Positions 19,778 through 28,760 are shown, counted from the stretch's first letter. The stretch: DNA of 64,000 nucleotides from Arthrobacter sp. efr-133-R2A-120 (GCF_030209835.1 NZ_JARVRF010000004.1:1-64000), one strand, 5' to 3'. Made by a program: numbers and translations. The notes: generated from the letters alone by a model not told the origin.

Positions 19778-19890
19778 TTGCCCGTCGCCAATACAGCGAA
19801 GGGCCAGGTCTTCACCCGGGGCACCCCACCGCGAATGGAGGGTTGCCGGCCAGCAAGCCGGGGCTGTCGCTGGCACTCATGACCTATAGG
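19778..19890 (-). promoter_or_regulatory. SAM-IV riboswitch upstream of metX
   Basis: On the minus strand the leader reads GGTCATGAGTGCCAGCGACA, then CCCCGGCTTGCTGGCCGGCA, ACCCTCC, CGCGGTGGGGTGCCCCGGG and TGAAGACC, followed by a GCCC...GGGC hairpin. This matches, from memory, the conserved core of the actinobacterial SAM-IV class, including its pseudoknot-forming GGGGTGC. S-adenosylmethionine binding is expected to switch metX off. The exact 3' boundary is uncertain. Confidence 0.9.
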
Positions 19891-19974
19891 AAGAGTCTAG
19901 GAAAACCGGACCCCTTCTGACGAAGATTATGACATCTTTGTGACACTTGACCGCGTTTTGTTCATGAAGTTGAA

Positions 19975-20030
19975 GCCCAGGAGGCCGGTCGGCGAAGATT
20001 CATCCTGCGTCGCCGGCCAGCCTCCTGGGC
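19975..20030 (-). terminator. Strong stem-loop after metY
   Basis: GCCCAGGAGGC at 19975 pairs with GCCTCCTGGGC ending 20030, and an inner CGGCGA/TCGCCG stem extends it. It lies 14 bp beyond the metY stop and upstream of the metX leader, so it separates the two transcripts. The T-run is poor. Confidence 0.75.
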
Positions 20031-20044
20031 CATCCGGGGCAGTA

Positions 20045-21361
20045 TTAGGCGCCCTTGGCTGCCCGGAATCCCGAGTCGAGGTCCGCGAGGATATCGTCGA
20101 TGTGCTCGATCCCGACGGACAGCCGCACCAGGCCCGGAGTCACTCCGGCCACAGCCTGCTGTTCGGGCGTCAACTGGCTGTGCGTCGTGGACGCCGGGTG
20201 GATGACCAAGGAACGGACGTCGCCGATATTTGCCACGTGGGAATGCAACTCCAGGGCGTCCACGAAGCGTTTGCCGGCATCGATCCCGCCGCGGATGGTG
20301 AAGGACACCACCGCGCCGGTGCCCCGGGGTCCGTACTTCCGTCCGCGTTCGAACCACGGGCTGGAAGGCAGCCCCGCGTAGGCGACCGATTCGACGTCGT
20401 CGCGCCCTTCGAGCCATTGCGCCACCTTGGTGGCATTGTCCACGTGGCGTTCCACCCGCAGGCTGAGGGTTTCGATTCCTTGCGAGATCAGGAAAGCGTT
20501 GAACGGTGAAACGGCCGAGCCAAGGTCGCGCAGGAGCTGGACGCGGGCCTTGAGGATGTAGGAAAGGTTCGCGCCGAGGGCACCGTCCTTGCCGAGGTCG
20601 CGAGCATAGACCAGGCCGTTGTAGCTGGGGTCCGGGGTGTTGAAGTTGGGGAACCGCTCAGGGTCCTTGCCGAAATCGAAGTTGCCGGAGTCCACGATGA
20701 CACCGGCAATAGCAGAACCGTGCCCACCCAGGTACTTGGTGGCCGAATGCACCACGATGTCCGCGCCCCACTCGATGGGCCTGATCAGGTAGGGCGTGGC
20801 GAGGGTGTTGTCCACGACGAGCGGGACTCCGGCCTCATGTGCGGTGCGGGAGACGCCCTCGATGTCCAAAACGTCTTGGCGGGGGTTGGAGACGACTTCG
20901 GCGAAGAACAGCTTGGTGTTCGGCTGCACGGCGTCGCGCCAGTGATCGAGGTTGTCCGGGTCTTCGACGAAGGTGACCGAGATTCCGAACTTCTTCAGCG
21001 TGTGCGCCAGCAGGTTGTAAGTCCCGCCGTAGAGGCTCGGGCTGGCGACCACGTGGTCACCGGCCTCGGCCACGTTGAGGATGGCGAACGTTTCCGCGGC
21101 CTGGCCGGAGCTCAGCAGGAGCGCCGCCAAGCCTCCTTCCAGGCTCGCTATGCGCTGTTCCACCGCATCCTGCGTGGGGTTGCCGATCCGGGTGTAGATG
21201 GGCGCCAATTCGGCCAGCGCAAAGCGGTTGGCCGCGCTTTCCGCACTGGGAAAGACGAATGAGGTGGTCTGGTAAATGGGGAGTGCCCGGGCGCCCGTGG
21301 CGGCGTCAGGCTCCTGGCCGGCGTGGATCTGGCGCGTTTCGAATGACCATCCTTGGGACAT
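20045..21361 (-). CDS. metY: O-acetylhomoserine (O-acetylserine) sulfhydrylase MetY
   Basis: A PLP enzyme that makes homocysteine from O-acetylhomoserine and sulfide. The 438-residue protein has [15 protein letters not shown], the PLP-binding lysine in [17 protein letters not shown], and a C-terminal domain ending with the conserved [23 protein letters not shown] lies upstream of the ATG. It precedes metX in the same direction but a stem-loop and the riboswitch separate them. Confidence 0.96.
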   Translation of the reverse strand: MSQGWSFETRQIHAGQEPDAATGARALPIYQTTSFVFPSAESAANRFALAELAPIYTRIGNPTQDAVEQRIASLEGGLAALLLSSGQAAETFAILNVAEAGDHVVASPSLYGGTYNLLAHTLKKFGISVTFVEDPDNLDHWRDAVQPNTKLFFAEVVSNPRQDVLDIEGVSRTAHEAGVPLVVDNTLATPYLIRPIEWGADIVVHSATKYLGGHGSAIAGVIVDSGNFDFGKDPERFPNFNTPDPSYNGLVYARDLGKDGALGANLSYILKARVQLLRDLGSAVSPFNAFLISQGIETLSLRVERHVDNATKVAQWLEGRDDVESVAYAGLPSSPWFERGRKYGPRGTGAVVSFTIRGGIDAGKRFVDALELHSHVANIGDVRSLVIHPASTTHSQLTPEQQAVAGVTPGLVRLSVGIEHIDDILADLDSGFRAAKGA

Positions 21362-21608
21362 GCGGACTCCTGGTTGTCTGGGCGATTTGCCGTGCTTCAG
21401 CCTGCCGGCCTGCGGGATTAAGCCAGCCGGCGTTCGGTTGCCGCCAGTCTAGGGACGGCGTTGCGGGCTCCGGAAGCTTTGTGACGAACACGGTAGTTTT
21501 CGGTCCTGGCGCGTCCTGAAGTGACCCTGAGCTGCCTTTTCGATACATCCCACCTTAGTTAGGCTTGACTTAGCTGAGAGCTCCATCACAAAGTGCCAAG
21601 ATGAAGCC

Positions 21609-22247
21609 ATGCGCATGGATCACGTCTCTTACGCTTGTGAACGAGATGGCCTCTTGGCCACCACCGAGCGGATTTCCGCAGCATTGGGAGTGGACGCAGT
21701 CCGGGGCGGAGTGCACCCGCGCTTCGGTACCCGGAACATGATCATTCCCCTTGCTGACCACAAATACCTGGAGGTTGTCGAGGTCCTTGACCACCCGGCA
21801 TCCGACAAGGCACCTTTTGGACAAGCCGTCCGTGCACGCTCCGCCGCGGGAGGTGGATGGATGGGCTGGTGCGTCGCTGTTGACGACCTGAGCCCGTTCG
21901 AACAGCGGCTCGGACGCGCCGCGGTCCCCGGCAACCGCAAGTTTCCGGACGGGCGCGAACTCGTCTGGTCGCAGATCGGAATCCTGGGACTCATCGCCGA
22001 TCCCCAGGTTCCGTACTTGCTCCGTTGGGAGGGCGACCCCGCACTTCATCCGTCCCTCGTCTACCCGAGCGACGTCAAGATGTCCAGCCTCACGATCGCC
22101 GGCTCGGCGGAGCGCGTCACCGAGTGGCTCGGAGAACCCGTGGAGAAGCCGCTTGAGGACGTCGCCGTCCAATGGATGGCACCGCACGGAACGCCGGGAA
22201 TCATGTCGGTAACGTTCGAAACCGCCAACGGAGCCGTCACCATCTGA
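21609..22247 (+). CDS. VOC-superfamily (glyoxalase-like) protein
   Basis: A 212-residue protein of the glyoxalase-like domain type (PF13468-like). It starts MRMDHVSYACERDGL, with the first metal-ligand His in DHVSY, and has a second half-fold from about residue 130. The family includes lyases and dioxygenases but members of this subgroup are mostly uncharacterised. It is divergent from metY and followed by a strong terminator. Confidence 0.8.
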   Translation: MRMDHVSYACERDGLLATTERISAALGVDAVRGGVHPRFGTRNMIIPLADHKYLEVVEVLDHPASDKAPFGQAVRARSAAGGGWMGWCVAVDDLSPFEQRLGRAAVPGNRKFPDGRELVWSQIGILGLIADPQVPYLLRWEGDPALHPSLVYPSDVKMSSLTIAGSAERVTEWLGEPVEKPLEDVAVQWMAPHGTPGIMSVTFETANGAVTI

Positions 22248-22299
22248 CGGACCCTCGCATCACCTTCTGAGGGACATCGGGCGAGGAGGCCCGGAAAAC

Positions 22300-22360
22300 T
22301 TCGGCCGCCATATGCGGGTGCCAATGACGTCACCCAGCGATGGCGGCCGAAACCTTTTTA
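22300..22360 (+). terminator. Rho-independent terminator after the VOC gene
   Basis: TTCGGCCGCCAT (22300-22311) pairs with ATGGCGGCCGAA (22340-22351), followed by ACCTTTTTAA. The internal segment holds a smaller GGGTG/CACCC stem. It serves the plus-strand VOC gene. Confidence 0.88.
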
Positions 22361-22455
22361 ATGCACAACGCGGCGGGATTGTGGCATCCGGCAGCACGCG
22401 TCTAAGCGAGGAACGAGCGAGCATGCAGAGGATGGCGCACTCCCGTCGGCGCGCC

Positions 22456-23220
22456 TTACCCCAGCCCGATGGCCTTGCCGAAGACGCTGAAGCCGACGAA
22501 CGCCACAATGTCCAGGAGTGCGTGCGCCACCACGAGCGGCATGACCCGTTTGGTCTTGGTGTAGATCCAGCCGAACACGAGGCCCATGACCGCATTGCCG
22601 ATGAACGGTCCGAAGCCTTGGTACAGGTGGTAGCTGCCGCGAAGGAGCGCGCTGAGCACGATCGCCAACGGTGTGCTCCATTCGAACTTCGCGAAACGGT
22701 CGAGGAGGTAGCCCACCACGATGACTTCCTCGACGACGGCGTGCCGCACCGCGGACAGGACCAGAACGGGCACTGTCCACCAGTAGGAGTCCAGGCCGCT
22801 GGGGATGATCGCCGTCGTGATCCCCAGGGCGCGGCCGGCCGCATAGAGGCCCAGCGACGGGATCCCGATCAGCGCGGCGAGGCCCAGTCCTTGCAACGTG
22901 TCGCGGCCCGGGCGGGCGAAGTTGAAGCCCAGCCGGGTGAAACCCGATGGACTCTCCGCGGTCTGGCGGTGCAAGGACAGGAAGTAGAACACCAACACCA
23001 CAGGGACCAGCGCGAACGCGATATCCAGCAGTTGGTAGGTGAGGTCGAAGTACTCTCGCGTGCTCTGCGAGCGGTTGAGGGTGGACGTCGCATGGGCCAA
23101 AGGCCCCTGGGTCATCTTGTCCAACAACTGCACCACGGAGTACACGGCCGATTGGCCCAGCGACAGGCCAAGGACAATCAGTACTTCGGCGCGCAACCGG
23201 CGCGTTGAGGCTAGGAGCAT
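22456..23220 (-). CDS. CPBP-family intramembrane metalloprotease-like protein
   Basis: A 254-residue membrane protein with about seven to eight hydrophobic segments. The C-terminal half has the CPBP/Abi motifs: AVVEEVIVVGYLL (paired Glu), RGSYHLYQG (His) and LVVAHALLDIVAFVG (His). The usual EExxxR arginine is not in its standard place. Family members are CAAX-like proteases or bacteriocin-immunity proteins; the role here is not known. Confidence 0.85.
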   Translation of the reverse strand: MLLASTRRLRAEVLIVLGLSLGQSAVYSVVQLLDKMTQGPLAHATSTLNRSQSTREYFDLTYQLLDIAFALVPVVLVFYFLSLHRQTAESPSGFTRLGFNFARPGRDTLQGLGLAALIGIPSLGLYAAGRALGITTAIIPSGLDSYWWTVPVLVLSAVRHAVVEEVIVVGYLLDRFAKFEWSTPLAIVLSALLRGSYHLYQGFGPFIGNAVMGLVFGWIYTKTKRVMPLVVAHALLDIVAFVGFSVFGKAIGLG

Positions 23221-23319
23221 GCTCCTATCTTGCCTTCATTTCCCTGATGTTTTCCTTGAGCCGGGTCCCCGGAGTCCGCTTGCATGGGCCGGGCTGCTCC
23301 TGACCCTATGCTTGGTGGG

Positions 23320-24000
23320 ATGAGCGCGCCCGCACGAATCTTCATGATCCGGCACGGCCAGTCCGCCGCCAACGCCGACACTTCCATCTACAACCGTGTG
23401 CCCGATTACCGCATCCCACTGACGGAGCTTGGCGTCGGGCAGGCACGGGCAGCGGGTGAGGTGCTGCGCAGGAAGCTCGCCGGCGAACCCGTATGCGTTT
23501 ACGTCTCGCCGTACCTTCGGGCATACCAGACCCTCGAGGCACTGAATCTGGGCAGCCTCACGGAAAGGGTGATCGAGGAGCCCCGGCTGCGTGAACAGGA
23601 CTGGGCCAACTTCCAGATTGCCGGAGACATCGGGGACCAGAAGGAGCTTCGCAACCTCTACGGACATTTCTTCTACCGGTTCCGCGAGGGCGAATCAGGC
23701 TCCGATGTCTACGACCGGATTTCGTCCTTCATGGAAACGCTGTACCGGCATTGGGAAAAGCCCGATTACGCGCCCAACACCCTGCTGGTAACCCATGGCC
23801 TCACCATGCGGCTCTTCTGCATGCGATGGTTCCACTGGTCGGTGGAGTACTTCGAGTCCCTCAACAACCCCGGCAACGCGGAGCTACGGACACTTATCCG
23901 CAACGACCAGGACAAGTACGATCTCGACACGCCGTTCAGCCAGTGGGTGCAGCGCAGCACGGACGAAACCGTGCTGAACGCTCCCCCGATGGTTTTCTAA
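23320..24000 (+). CDS. Histidine phosphatase family protein
   Basis: A 226-residue phosphoglycerate-mutase-like phosphatase. The catalytic motif is FMIRHGQSAAN near the N-terminus, with Arg in YVSPYLRAYQT and the second catalytic His in LLVTHGLTMRLF. The start MSAPARIF is chosen by family length; upstream in-frame ATGs at 23284 and 23308 cannot be excluded. Its stop lies 14 bp from the convergent DeoR stop. Substrate unknown. Confidence 0.88.
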   Translation: MSAPARIFMIRHGQSAANADTSIYNRVPDYRIPLTELGVGQARAAGEVLRRKLAGEPVCVYVSPYLRAYQTLEALNLGSLTERVIEEPRLREQDWANFQIAGDIGDQKELRNLYGHFFYRFREGESGSDVYDRISSFMETLYRHWEKPDYAPNTLLVTHGLTMRLFCMRWFHWSVEYFESLNNPGNAELRTLIRNDQDKYDLDTPFSQWVQRSTDETVLNAPPMVF

Positions 24001-24014
24001 CGGCCACAACGCTG

Positions 24015-24809
24015 CTAGGCGTCCTTGGCCACGATCACTTCGGTTCCGCTGGCTTCAAATGCCGCCTTGTCCTCTGCCGTGATGCCCGAGTCCGTGATGA
24101 GCCTCCGGAAGTCGTATCCGGCCATCGCGGCGAAGGCACGCTTGCCGATCTTCGTGGAGTCGGCCAGGACATAGGAGTCCGTGGCGCGCCGGGCCATGAC
24201 GGTGTTCACCATGGCTTCTCCCTCGTCGGTGATGGTGGGGCCGATCTTCGGATCGACTCCGTTGACGCCGATAAAGGCGATGTCCAAGGCAACCTTCTGC
24301 ATGATGACATCGGTGTAGGGCCCCACAAGTTCGTAGGAACGCGGGTTCAGGATGCCACCGGTGACCATGATCTTGATGTTAGGGCGCACGGCAAGCTGGG
24401 CGGCGATGTTGATCGCGTTGGTGACCACAGTCAGCATTGGGCGGTTGGAGGGCGCGTTCAGGTCTTCGCGGGTGGACAGCACTTGGGCCAAGGCCGTGTT
24501 GGTGGTGCCGCCGCTCAGTCCGATCACGGCCCCGGGCATGATGAGCTCGGAGGCCGCCAAGGCAATCTGCTGCTTTGCCTCGGCGTGATCATCCCTGTTG
24601 TAGCGCCCCGGGAGTTCGTAGGCCACTGATCCCGTGGTTGCACCGCCACGGGTACGGCTCAGGAGCCGCTGCTTGGCGAGGCTGTCCAAGTCACGACGGG
24701 CCGTGGCTGGCGAGACTGCCAGGCGGGTCACGATATCCTCGACCTCGACATGCCCTGACTCGGCGAGGAGATCAAGGATGGCTGTCAGTCGATCGTTGCG
24801 GGTCATCAC
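24015..24809 (-). CDS. DeoR/GlpR-family transcriptional regulator
   Basis: A 264-residue repressor-type regulator with an N-terminal winged helix (VEDIVTRLAVSPATARRDLDSL) and a DeoR sugar-phosphate sensor domain (IGLSGGTTNTALAQ, VTGG, GVNGVDPKIGPT, ADSTKIG). It is the last gene of the sugar operon, 20 bp after the aldolase, and most likely controls it, perhaps through the inverted repeat at 28561-28588. Analogy to AgaR is inference. Confidence 0.9.
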   Translation of the reverse strand: MMTRNDRLTAILDLLAESGHVEVEDIVTRLAVSPATARRDLDSLAKQRLLSRTRGGATTGSVAYELPGRYNRDDHAEAKQQIALAASELIMPGAVIGLSGGTTNTALAQVLSTREDLNAPSNRPMLTVVTNAINIAAQLAVRPNIKIMVTGGILNPRSYELVGPYTDVIMQKVALDIAFIGVNGVDPKIGPTITDEGEAMVNTVMARRATDSYVLADSTKIGKRAFAAMAGYDFRRLITDSGITAEDKAAFEASGTEVIVAKDA

Positions 24810-24829
24810 GAACCTTCCGGAAATTGGGA

Positions 24830-25669
24830 CTAATTCACCTTCGCGAACAGCGTCAGCAGACGTGCGGTTTCCAACACCAGGGCGTCCCGTCCGGCCTTGA
24901 TGTACTTGCGGGAGTCCACCACGGAAGGGTTGGCATCCAGGTACTCACGGACGGCGCGGGTGAAGAACCCGTTCAAGTGTGTGGATACGTTGATCTTAGT
25001 CATACCGGCCCGGATTGCCGCCACCAGCATTTCATCTGCTACTCCGGAGGACCCGTGAAGGACGAGCGGCAGCTGGACGGCCTGCTTGAGCCGGGTGATG
25101 AGGGCCAAGTCCAAGGCGGCACTGCGTTCGGTCATGGTGTGCGAGGAACCGACGGCGACGGCGAGGGCGTCAACGCCGGTGGCATCCACGAAGGAGCGGG
25201 CCTCCGCCGGATCCGTCCGGACTCCCGGAGCATGGGCACCGTCCTTGCCTCCCACCTTCCCAAGTTCGGCCTCGACGTAGACCCCGTGCTCCCGGGCGTA
25301 TCTGGCGACCCGACGCGTGACGTCAACGTTCGAGCCATAAGGCAAGTGCGCGCCGTCGTACATGACGGAACCGAACCCGAGGTCGACGGCCTGCAGGGCC
25401 AGCTCTTCGGATTCGGCATGGTCCAGGTGCAGGGCCACGGGCACCGAGGAGTCCCGGGCGATGGACATGGCACCCCGGGCAATCGGCACGAGCCCGCCGT
25501 GGAAACGGACGCAGTTCTCCGAGATTTGCAGGATCAACGGGACGCCTGCCGCCTCCGCCCCGGCAACCAGGCCTTCCGCGGTTTCGAGGTGGATGACATT
25601 GAAGGCGCCCTGTCCGATGCCATTGGCCGCGGCGGTATCCATGAGTTCCCGTGTACTGACGAGCGTCAC
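24830..25669 (-). CDS. Class II ketose-bisphosphate aldolase (tagatose/fructose type)
   Basis: A 279-residue zinc aldolase that should split tagatose-1,6- or fructose-1,6-bisphosphate into dihydroxyacetone phosphate and glyceraldehyde-3-phosphate. Zinc ligand region LHLDHAES, YVEAELGKVGGKDG, AVGSSHTM (second His), LVLHGSSG (third His) and INVST are present. Length fits the GatY/KbaY group. It overlaps the PfkB kinase gene by 4 bp, and in this context tagatose-bisphosphate is the likelier substrate. Confidence 0.9.
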   Translation of the reverse strand: MTLVSTRELMDTAAANGIGQGAFNVIHLETAEGLVAGAEAAGVPLILQISENCVRFHGGLVPIARGAMSIARDSSVPVALHLDHAESEELALQAVDLGFGSVMYDGAHLPYGSNVDVTRRVARYAREHGVYVEAELGKVGGKDGAHAPGVRTDPAEARSFVDATGVDALAVAVGSSHTMTERSAALDLALITRLKQAVQLPLVLHGSSGVADEMLVAAIRAGMTKINVSTHLNGFFTRAVREYLDANPSVVDSRKYIKAGRDALVLETARLLTLFAKVN

Positions 25670-26622
25670 AGGGTCTCCTTCCAGCTGAGAATGAGTTGGT
25701 CTTCGAGGTCCGTATAAAGCGGCGAGATCTCACCGGCGGCAGGCATGAGCACTGCGGCGGCGGACCAGGCTGTTGCCCGGCGGAGGATCGTGGGGATGTC
25801 GGTGATGCCGGCGGCGAGCGCGACGGCGGCCGCCGCCACTCCGGCGTCGCCGGCTCCCGTGGGGTTGCCGCTGAGTGGTTCCGGGAGCCGGGCGCTCCAG
25901 TAGCCTCCGGGGGCGGCATGGTGGAACGCGAGCATGCCTTCGGCACCGGCGCTGACCAGGACTGTCCTGGCACCCAAAGCGATCAATCGCCGTGCCGCGA
26001 CATCCAGGCTGCTTTCCCCTGTTGCTTCGAGGAGTTCGTGGTTGTTGGGCTTGAGGAGGTCCGCCCCGGCCCGCGCGGCGGCGATGATCCCGGGACCGGA
26101 GGTATCGACGACGGCGGGAATCCCGGCGTCGTGCGCCAGGCGCACCAGCGCCGGGTAGAAGTCGGCCGGCGCGCCGGGTGGCAGGCTGCCGGAACCGACG
26201 AGCACGCCCGCGCTTTGCCCGTCGAGGGCGTCGACGACGGCGGCTGCCAGCGCCTGCCATTCTGACGGTTGGAGGGGGCTCCCCTCTTCATTGAAGATGG
26301 ACGTTTCGCCGCCCACCGTATCGACGAGGGCGATGCTGCGCCGTGTTTCCGCGGCGACCGGAATCAATCGGTGCGGTACGCCGCTGCTGAGCAGTTCGGC
26401 GGCGAATTCGGTGCCGGCCGTGCCGCCGGAGGGCGCGAGTGCCAGCACGGGATGGCCCAGCTGGTGGGCCACCCGCGCAACGTTGAGGCCTTTTCCGCCT
26501 GCGCGGCTGAGGGGTGCGGCAACCCGATGGCTTGCTCCGGGGGTGATCCCGGCGACGTGATAGCTGAGGTCGATGGCCGGGTTGGGCGTGACGGTGATGA
26601 CCCGTTTCATGGCCTGATTCAT
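25666..26622 (-). CDS. PfkB-family hexose-phosphate kinase (1-PFK/tagatose-6-P kinase type)
   Basis: A 318-residue ribokinase-fold kinase, expected to phosphorylate tagatose-6-phosphate or fructose-phosphate. It starts VITVTPNPAIDLSYHV and has GGKGLNVARVAHQLG and the C-terminal catalytic motif GNPTGAGDAGVAAAA (Asp as base). The ATG at 26622 overlaps the stop of the ROK gene as ATGA; MKRVITV four codons later is an alternative. It sits between the ROK kinase and the aldolase. Confidence 0.9.
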   Translation of the reverse strand: MNQAMKRVITVTPNPAIDLSYHVAGITPGASHRVAAPLSRAGGKGLNVARVAHQLGHPVLALAPSGGTAGTEFAAELLSSGVPHRLIPVAAETRRSIALVDTVGGETSIFNEEGSPLQPSEWQALAAAVVDALDGQSAGVLVGSGSLPPGAPADFYPALVRLAHDAGIPAVVDTSGPGIIAAARAGADLLKPNNHELLEATGESSLDVAARRLIALGARTVLVSAGAEGMLAFHHAAPGGYWSARLPEPLSGNPTGAGDAGVAAAAVALAAGITDIPTILRRATAWSAAAVLMPAAGEISPLYTDLEDQLILSWKETL

Positions 26623-27569
26623 CGTCCCGTCCCCGTGCCGGAGGCGGCCTTCGCGGCCGGGAGCAGGGCCCGGGCCCTCATGGCGGCGCCGAGCAAGCCT
26701 GCATCCTGGCCAAGTTGCGCGCGCATGATGATCGGCCGGCGTTGGAAGTCGAGGAGTTCGTCAAGGCGCGAACGGAGCGGCTGGAGGAGTCCTTCTCCCG
26801 CTTCGGCAAGGCCGCCGCCCACAACCACTGCTTCGGTGCCGATGATGCTGACGCATTGGCTGAGGCTGAAGGCGAGGGCGTCCACCGCGTCGGCCCAGAT
26901 CCGGGCTGCAAGGGCATCGCCCGCTTGGGCCCGTTCGAGGACTTCACGGGCACCGGCGCGCGGAGTTCCGGCCTTGTCGCTGTAACGCCGGGCGATCGCT
27001 CCGGCGGAGCCGACGGCCTCGAGGATCGCGGTCCCGGGACCGTCCGGGTCCGGTACGAGGGCGTGGCCCAGTTCCCCGGCGAAGCCGCCTGCGCGCACCG
27101 GGTACCCGTCGGAGATGACGGCGGCGGCGATCCCGGTGCCGACCACCATCACCACGACGTTGCGAAAATCGCGGGCCGCTCCGAAACGGAATTCGGCTTC
27201 GGCCGCCGTGCTGACGTCATGCCCGAAGGAGACCGGCAGCCCGAGGCGCTGCGCGGCCTTTTCCCCGAAGGGAAAGTTCCGCCAACCCAGGTTCGCCGAA
27301 TAGATCCCCACCCCGGTGTCTGAGTCAACGATTCCCGGAACAACAATGCACGCGGCTTTCGCCGGGTGGCCCGGGAACTCAGCGGCAAACTCAGCCGCCA
27401 ATGCCGCAACGGCGTCCAGGATTGCCTCGCCCGGCCGCAAGGGATCATGCGGCGTAGCAGTGCGGCGCAAACCAAGGACATTCCCGGCCGTGTCGACAAG
27501 GCCTGCCTTCAGGTCCGTCCCGCCCACATCAAAGGCCAGGACTGCGGATTCAGCGGCTCCGAGAACCAT
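26619..27569 (-). CDS. ROK-family sugar kinase
   Basis: A 316-residue kinase. AFDVGGTDLKAGLVD is the phosphate-1 motif, GHDVSTAAEAEF holds the probable catalytic Asp, and VVGTGIAAAVISDG follows. GFAGELGHALVPDP has the conserved His, but the CxCGxxGC zinc-binding cysteines usual in ROK kinases are absent. Likely phosphorylates a hexosamine or hexose entering the operon. An upstream extension of 70 codons in frame is Arg/Pro-rich and not real. The gene is 8 bp after the SIS gene. Confidence 0.88.
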   Translation of the reverse strand: MVLGAAESAVLAFDVGGTDLKAGLVDTAGNVLGLRRTATPHDPLRPGEAILDAVAALAAEFAAEFPGHPAKAACIVVPGIVDSDTGVGIYSANLGWRNFPFGEKAAQRLGLPVSFGHDVSTAAEAEFRFGAARDFRNVVVMVVGTGIAAAVISDGYPVRAGGFAGELGHALVPDPDGPGTAILEAVGSAGAIARRYSDKAGTPRAGAREVLERAQAGDALAARIWADAVDALAFSLSQCVSIIGTEAVVVGGGLAEAGEGLLQPLRSRLDELLDFQRRPIIMRAQLGQDAGLLGAAMRARALLPAAKAASGTGTGR

Positions 27570-27577
27570 GGGATTAC

Positions 27578-28495
27578 CTAGGCCGTGGCGTTCAGGACGA
27601 CAGAGCGCGTGAGGTTGCGCGGCAGGTCCGGGTTGAGGCCGCGCACGCGTGCCCGCTCCAGGGTGACCTTGTGGACCCGTGCCAGCTCGGCGAGCGGGTG
27701 CTTGCCGGTGTTGACGTAGAGGGCGCCTGTGCGCCCCATGTCGGCGTCCAGTCCCTCGGGCTGCGGGCCAAAGATCCACGTCACCCGGCCAGGTGCAGCA
27801 ATGGAAATGGGACCGTGCCGGTATTCCATCGCCGGATAGGATTCGGTCCAGCCCTGCACTGCCTCACGCATCTTGAGCCCGGCTTCGTGGGCCAGCCCAA
27901 CCGTCCAGCCCGTGCCGAGGAAGGTGAACTGTTCAGCGTCGAGCAGCTCCTGGGAGACAGGTTCGGTCACAGCGGTACGGGCGTCCTCGATTGCCGTGCC
28001 GAGTTCGATGCCCAGGCTCGTGAGGAGGTACACGAGGGCCGTCGTGGCGAAGCGGGTCTGGACCACCGATTTCTCGTCGGCGTAAGGGAGGCCGATCACG
28101 GCGTCGGCCAGGGTGGTGATAGGCGAATTCACGTCCCCGATCACCGCAACCGTACGGACTTTCCCGCGCAAGGCTTCCAACAACTCAAGAACCTCAGTGG
28201 TGGTGCCGGAGCGGGTGATGGCGATCACGGCGTCGTACTGGCGGCCCGCGCTGTTGTGATTGAGGAAGGCTTCGGACGCTGCGAACGCGTCCGTGACGCC
28301 CTTGCCCGCGGCTTCGCGGGCAGCGGCATAGCTTTGCGCCATGAACCATGAGGTACCGCAACCAACGACGGCGATCCGCTCACCGTCGGCGGGAAGCAGG
28401 TGCTCCGCCTTGGACTGCTCGATGGCCCGCTGCCAGACCTCGGGCTGCGAAACAAGCTCTTCTTCCATGAAGGCCCCGAGGGTGTTGTTACTCAT
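27578..28495 (-). CDS. SIS-domain sugar isomerase/deaminase, AgaS-like
   Basis: A 305-residue protein with two SIS domains (IAVVGCGTSWFMA, ITRSGTTTEVLELLEAL; second half FLGTGWTVGLAHEAGLKMREA, MEYRHGPIS). It resembles AgaS/GlmS isomerase halves that convert an amino-sugar 6-phosphate to the ketose phosphate and ammonia. First gene of the five-gene operon. MSNNTLGAF at 28495 is preferred; in-frame starts at 28507 (directly after AGGA) and a TTG at 28546 are possible. Confidence 0.87.
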   Translation of the reverse strand: MSNNTLGAFMEEELVSQPEVWQRAIEQSKAEHLLPADGERIAVVGCGTSWFMAQSYAAAREAAGKGVTDAFAASEAFLNHNSAGRQYDAVIAITRSGTTTEVLELLEALRGKVRTVAVIGDVNSPITTLADAVIGLPYADEKSVVQTRFATTALVYLLTSLGIELGTAIEDARTAVTEPVSQELLDAEQFTFLGTGWTVGLAHEAGLKMREAVQGWTESYPAMEYRHGPISIAAPGRVTWIFGPQPEGLDADMGRTGALYVNTGKHPLAELARVHKVTLERARVRGLNPDLPRNLTRSVVLNATA

Positions 28496-28560
28496 CGCAC
28501 TTACCATTCCTGTCCGCGCTTCGTCGACGCGCTCTTCAACACTCAATGATTTGACGTTTT

Positions 28561-28588
28561 ATGATCCATATAAACACTAAACGATCAT
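28561..28588. promoter_or_regulatory. Promoter-operator of the sugar operon
   Basis: An AT-rich patch in otherwise GC-rich DNA holds the inverted repeat ATGATC-N16-GATCAT. On the minus strand it overlaps a plausible promoter, TTGAAT-N17-ATATGG, which fires towards the SIS gene. The repeat is the best candidate binding site for the DeoR-type regulator at the end of the operon. Confidence 0.55.
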
Positions 28589-28629
28589 ATTCAATCGCAC
28601 AAGGATCGTGGGGGCGTCGCTAGAGTGCA

Positions 28630-28669
28630 CAAGCAAAAGCAGGGCACCTCCGTCTGGAGAGACCCTGCT
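28630..28669 (-). terminator. Minus-strand rho-independent terminator
   Basis: AGCAGGG (28638-28644) pairs with CCCTGCT (28663-28669), with an inner CTCC/GGAG stem. On the minus strand the stem is followed by TTTTGCTT. It directly follows the hutI-like remnant, so it may once have been the hutI terminator. Confidence 0.75.
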
Positions 28670-28700
28670 TGGTGCTGCGGGATTGAGTTGTTGGAGCGAG

Positions 28701-28760
28701 CGCACTCCGGCCCTCCACACCCCGAAAGTCAGCGGGATACCGGGCCGGAGCGCCAGTTGC
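28701..28760 (-). pseudogene. Remnant of the 3' end of hutI
   Basis: Translated on the minus strand the segment reads LRPGIPLTFGVWRAGVRS, nearly the C-terminus of the intact HutI (YRPGIPLTFAVWRAGVRAV). At DNA level 28724-28744 is identical to 29661-29681 over 21 bp, with about 85 percent identity by eye over some 55 bp. Only this 3' scrap is present. It lies 937 bp from the equivalent site in hutI and forms one edge of the small island. Confidence 0.85.

Noticed and set aside
19756..19824. N-terminal extension of MetX
   Set aside because: It would run through the riboswitch region; the ATG at 19755 has a proper ribosome site and matches the family start.
21553..21573. DtxR/IdeR-type iron box between metY and the VOC gene
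   Set aside because: TTAGGCT matches the core, but overall only about 12 of 19 positions fit the consensus and neither neighbour is an iron gene.
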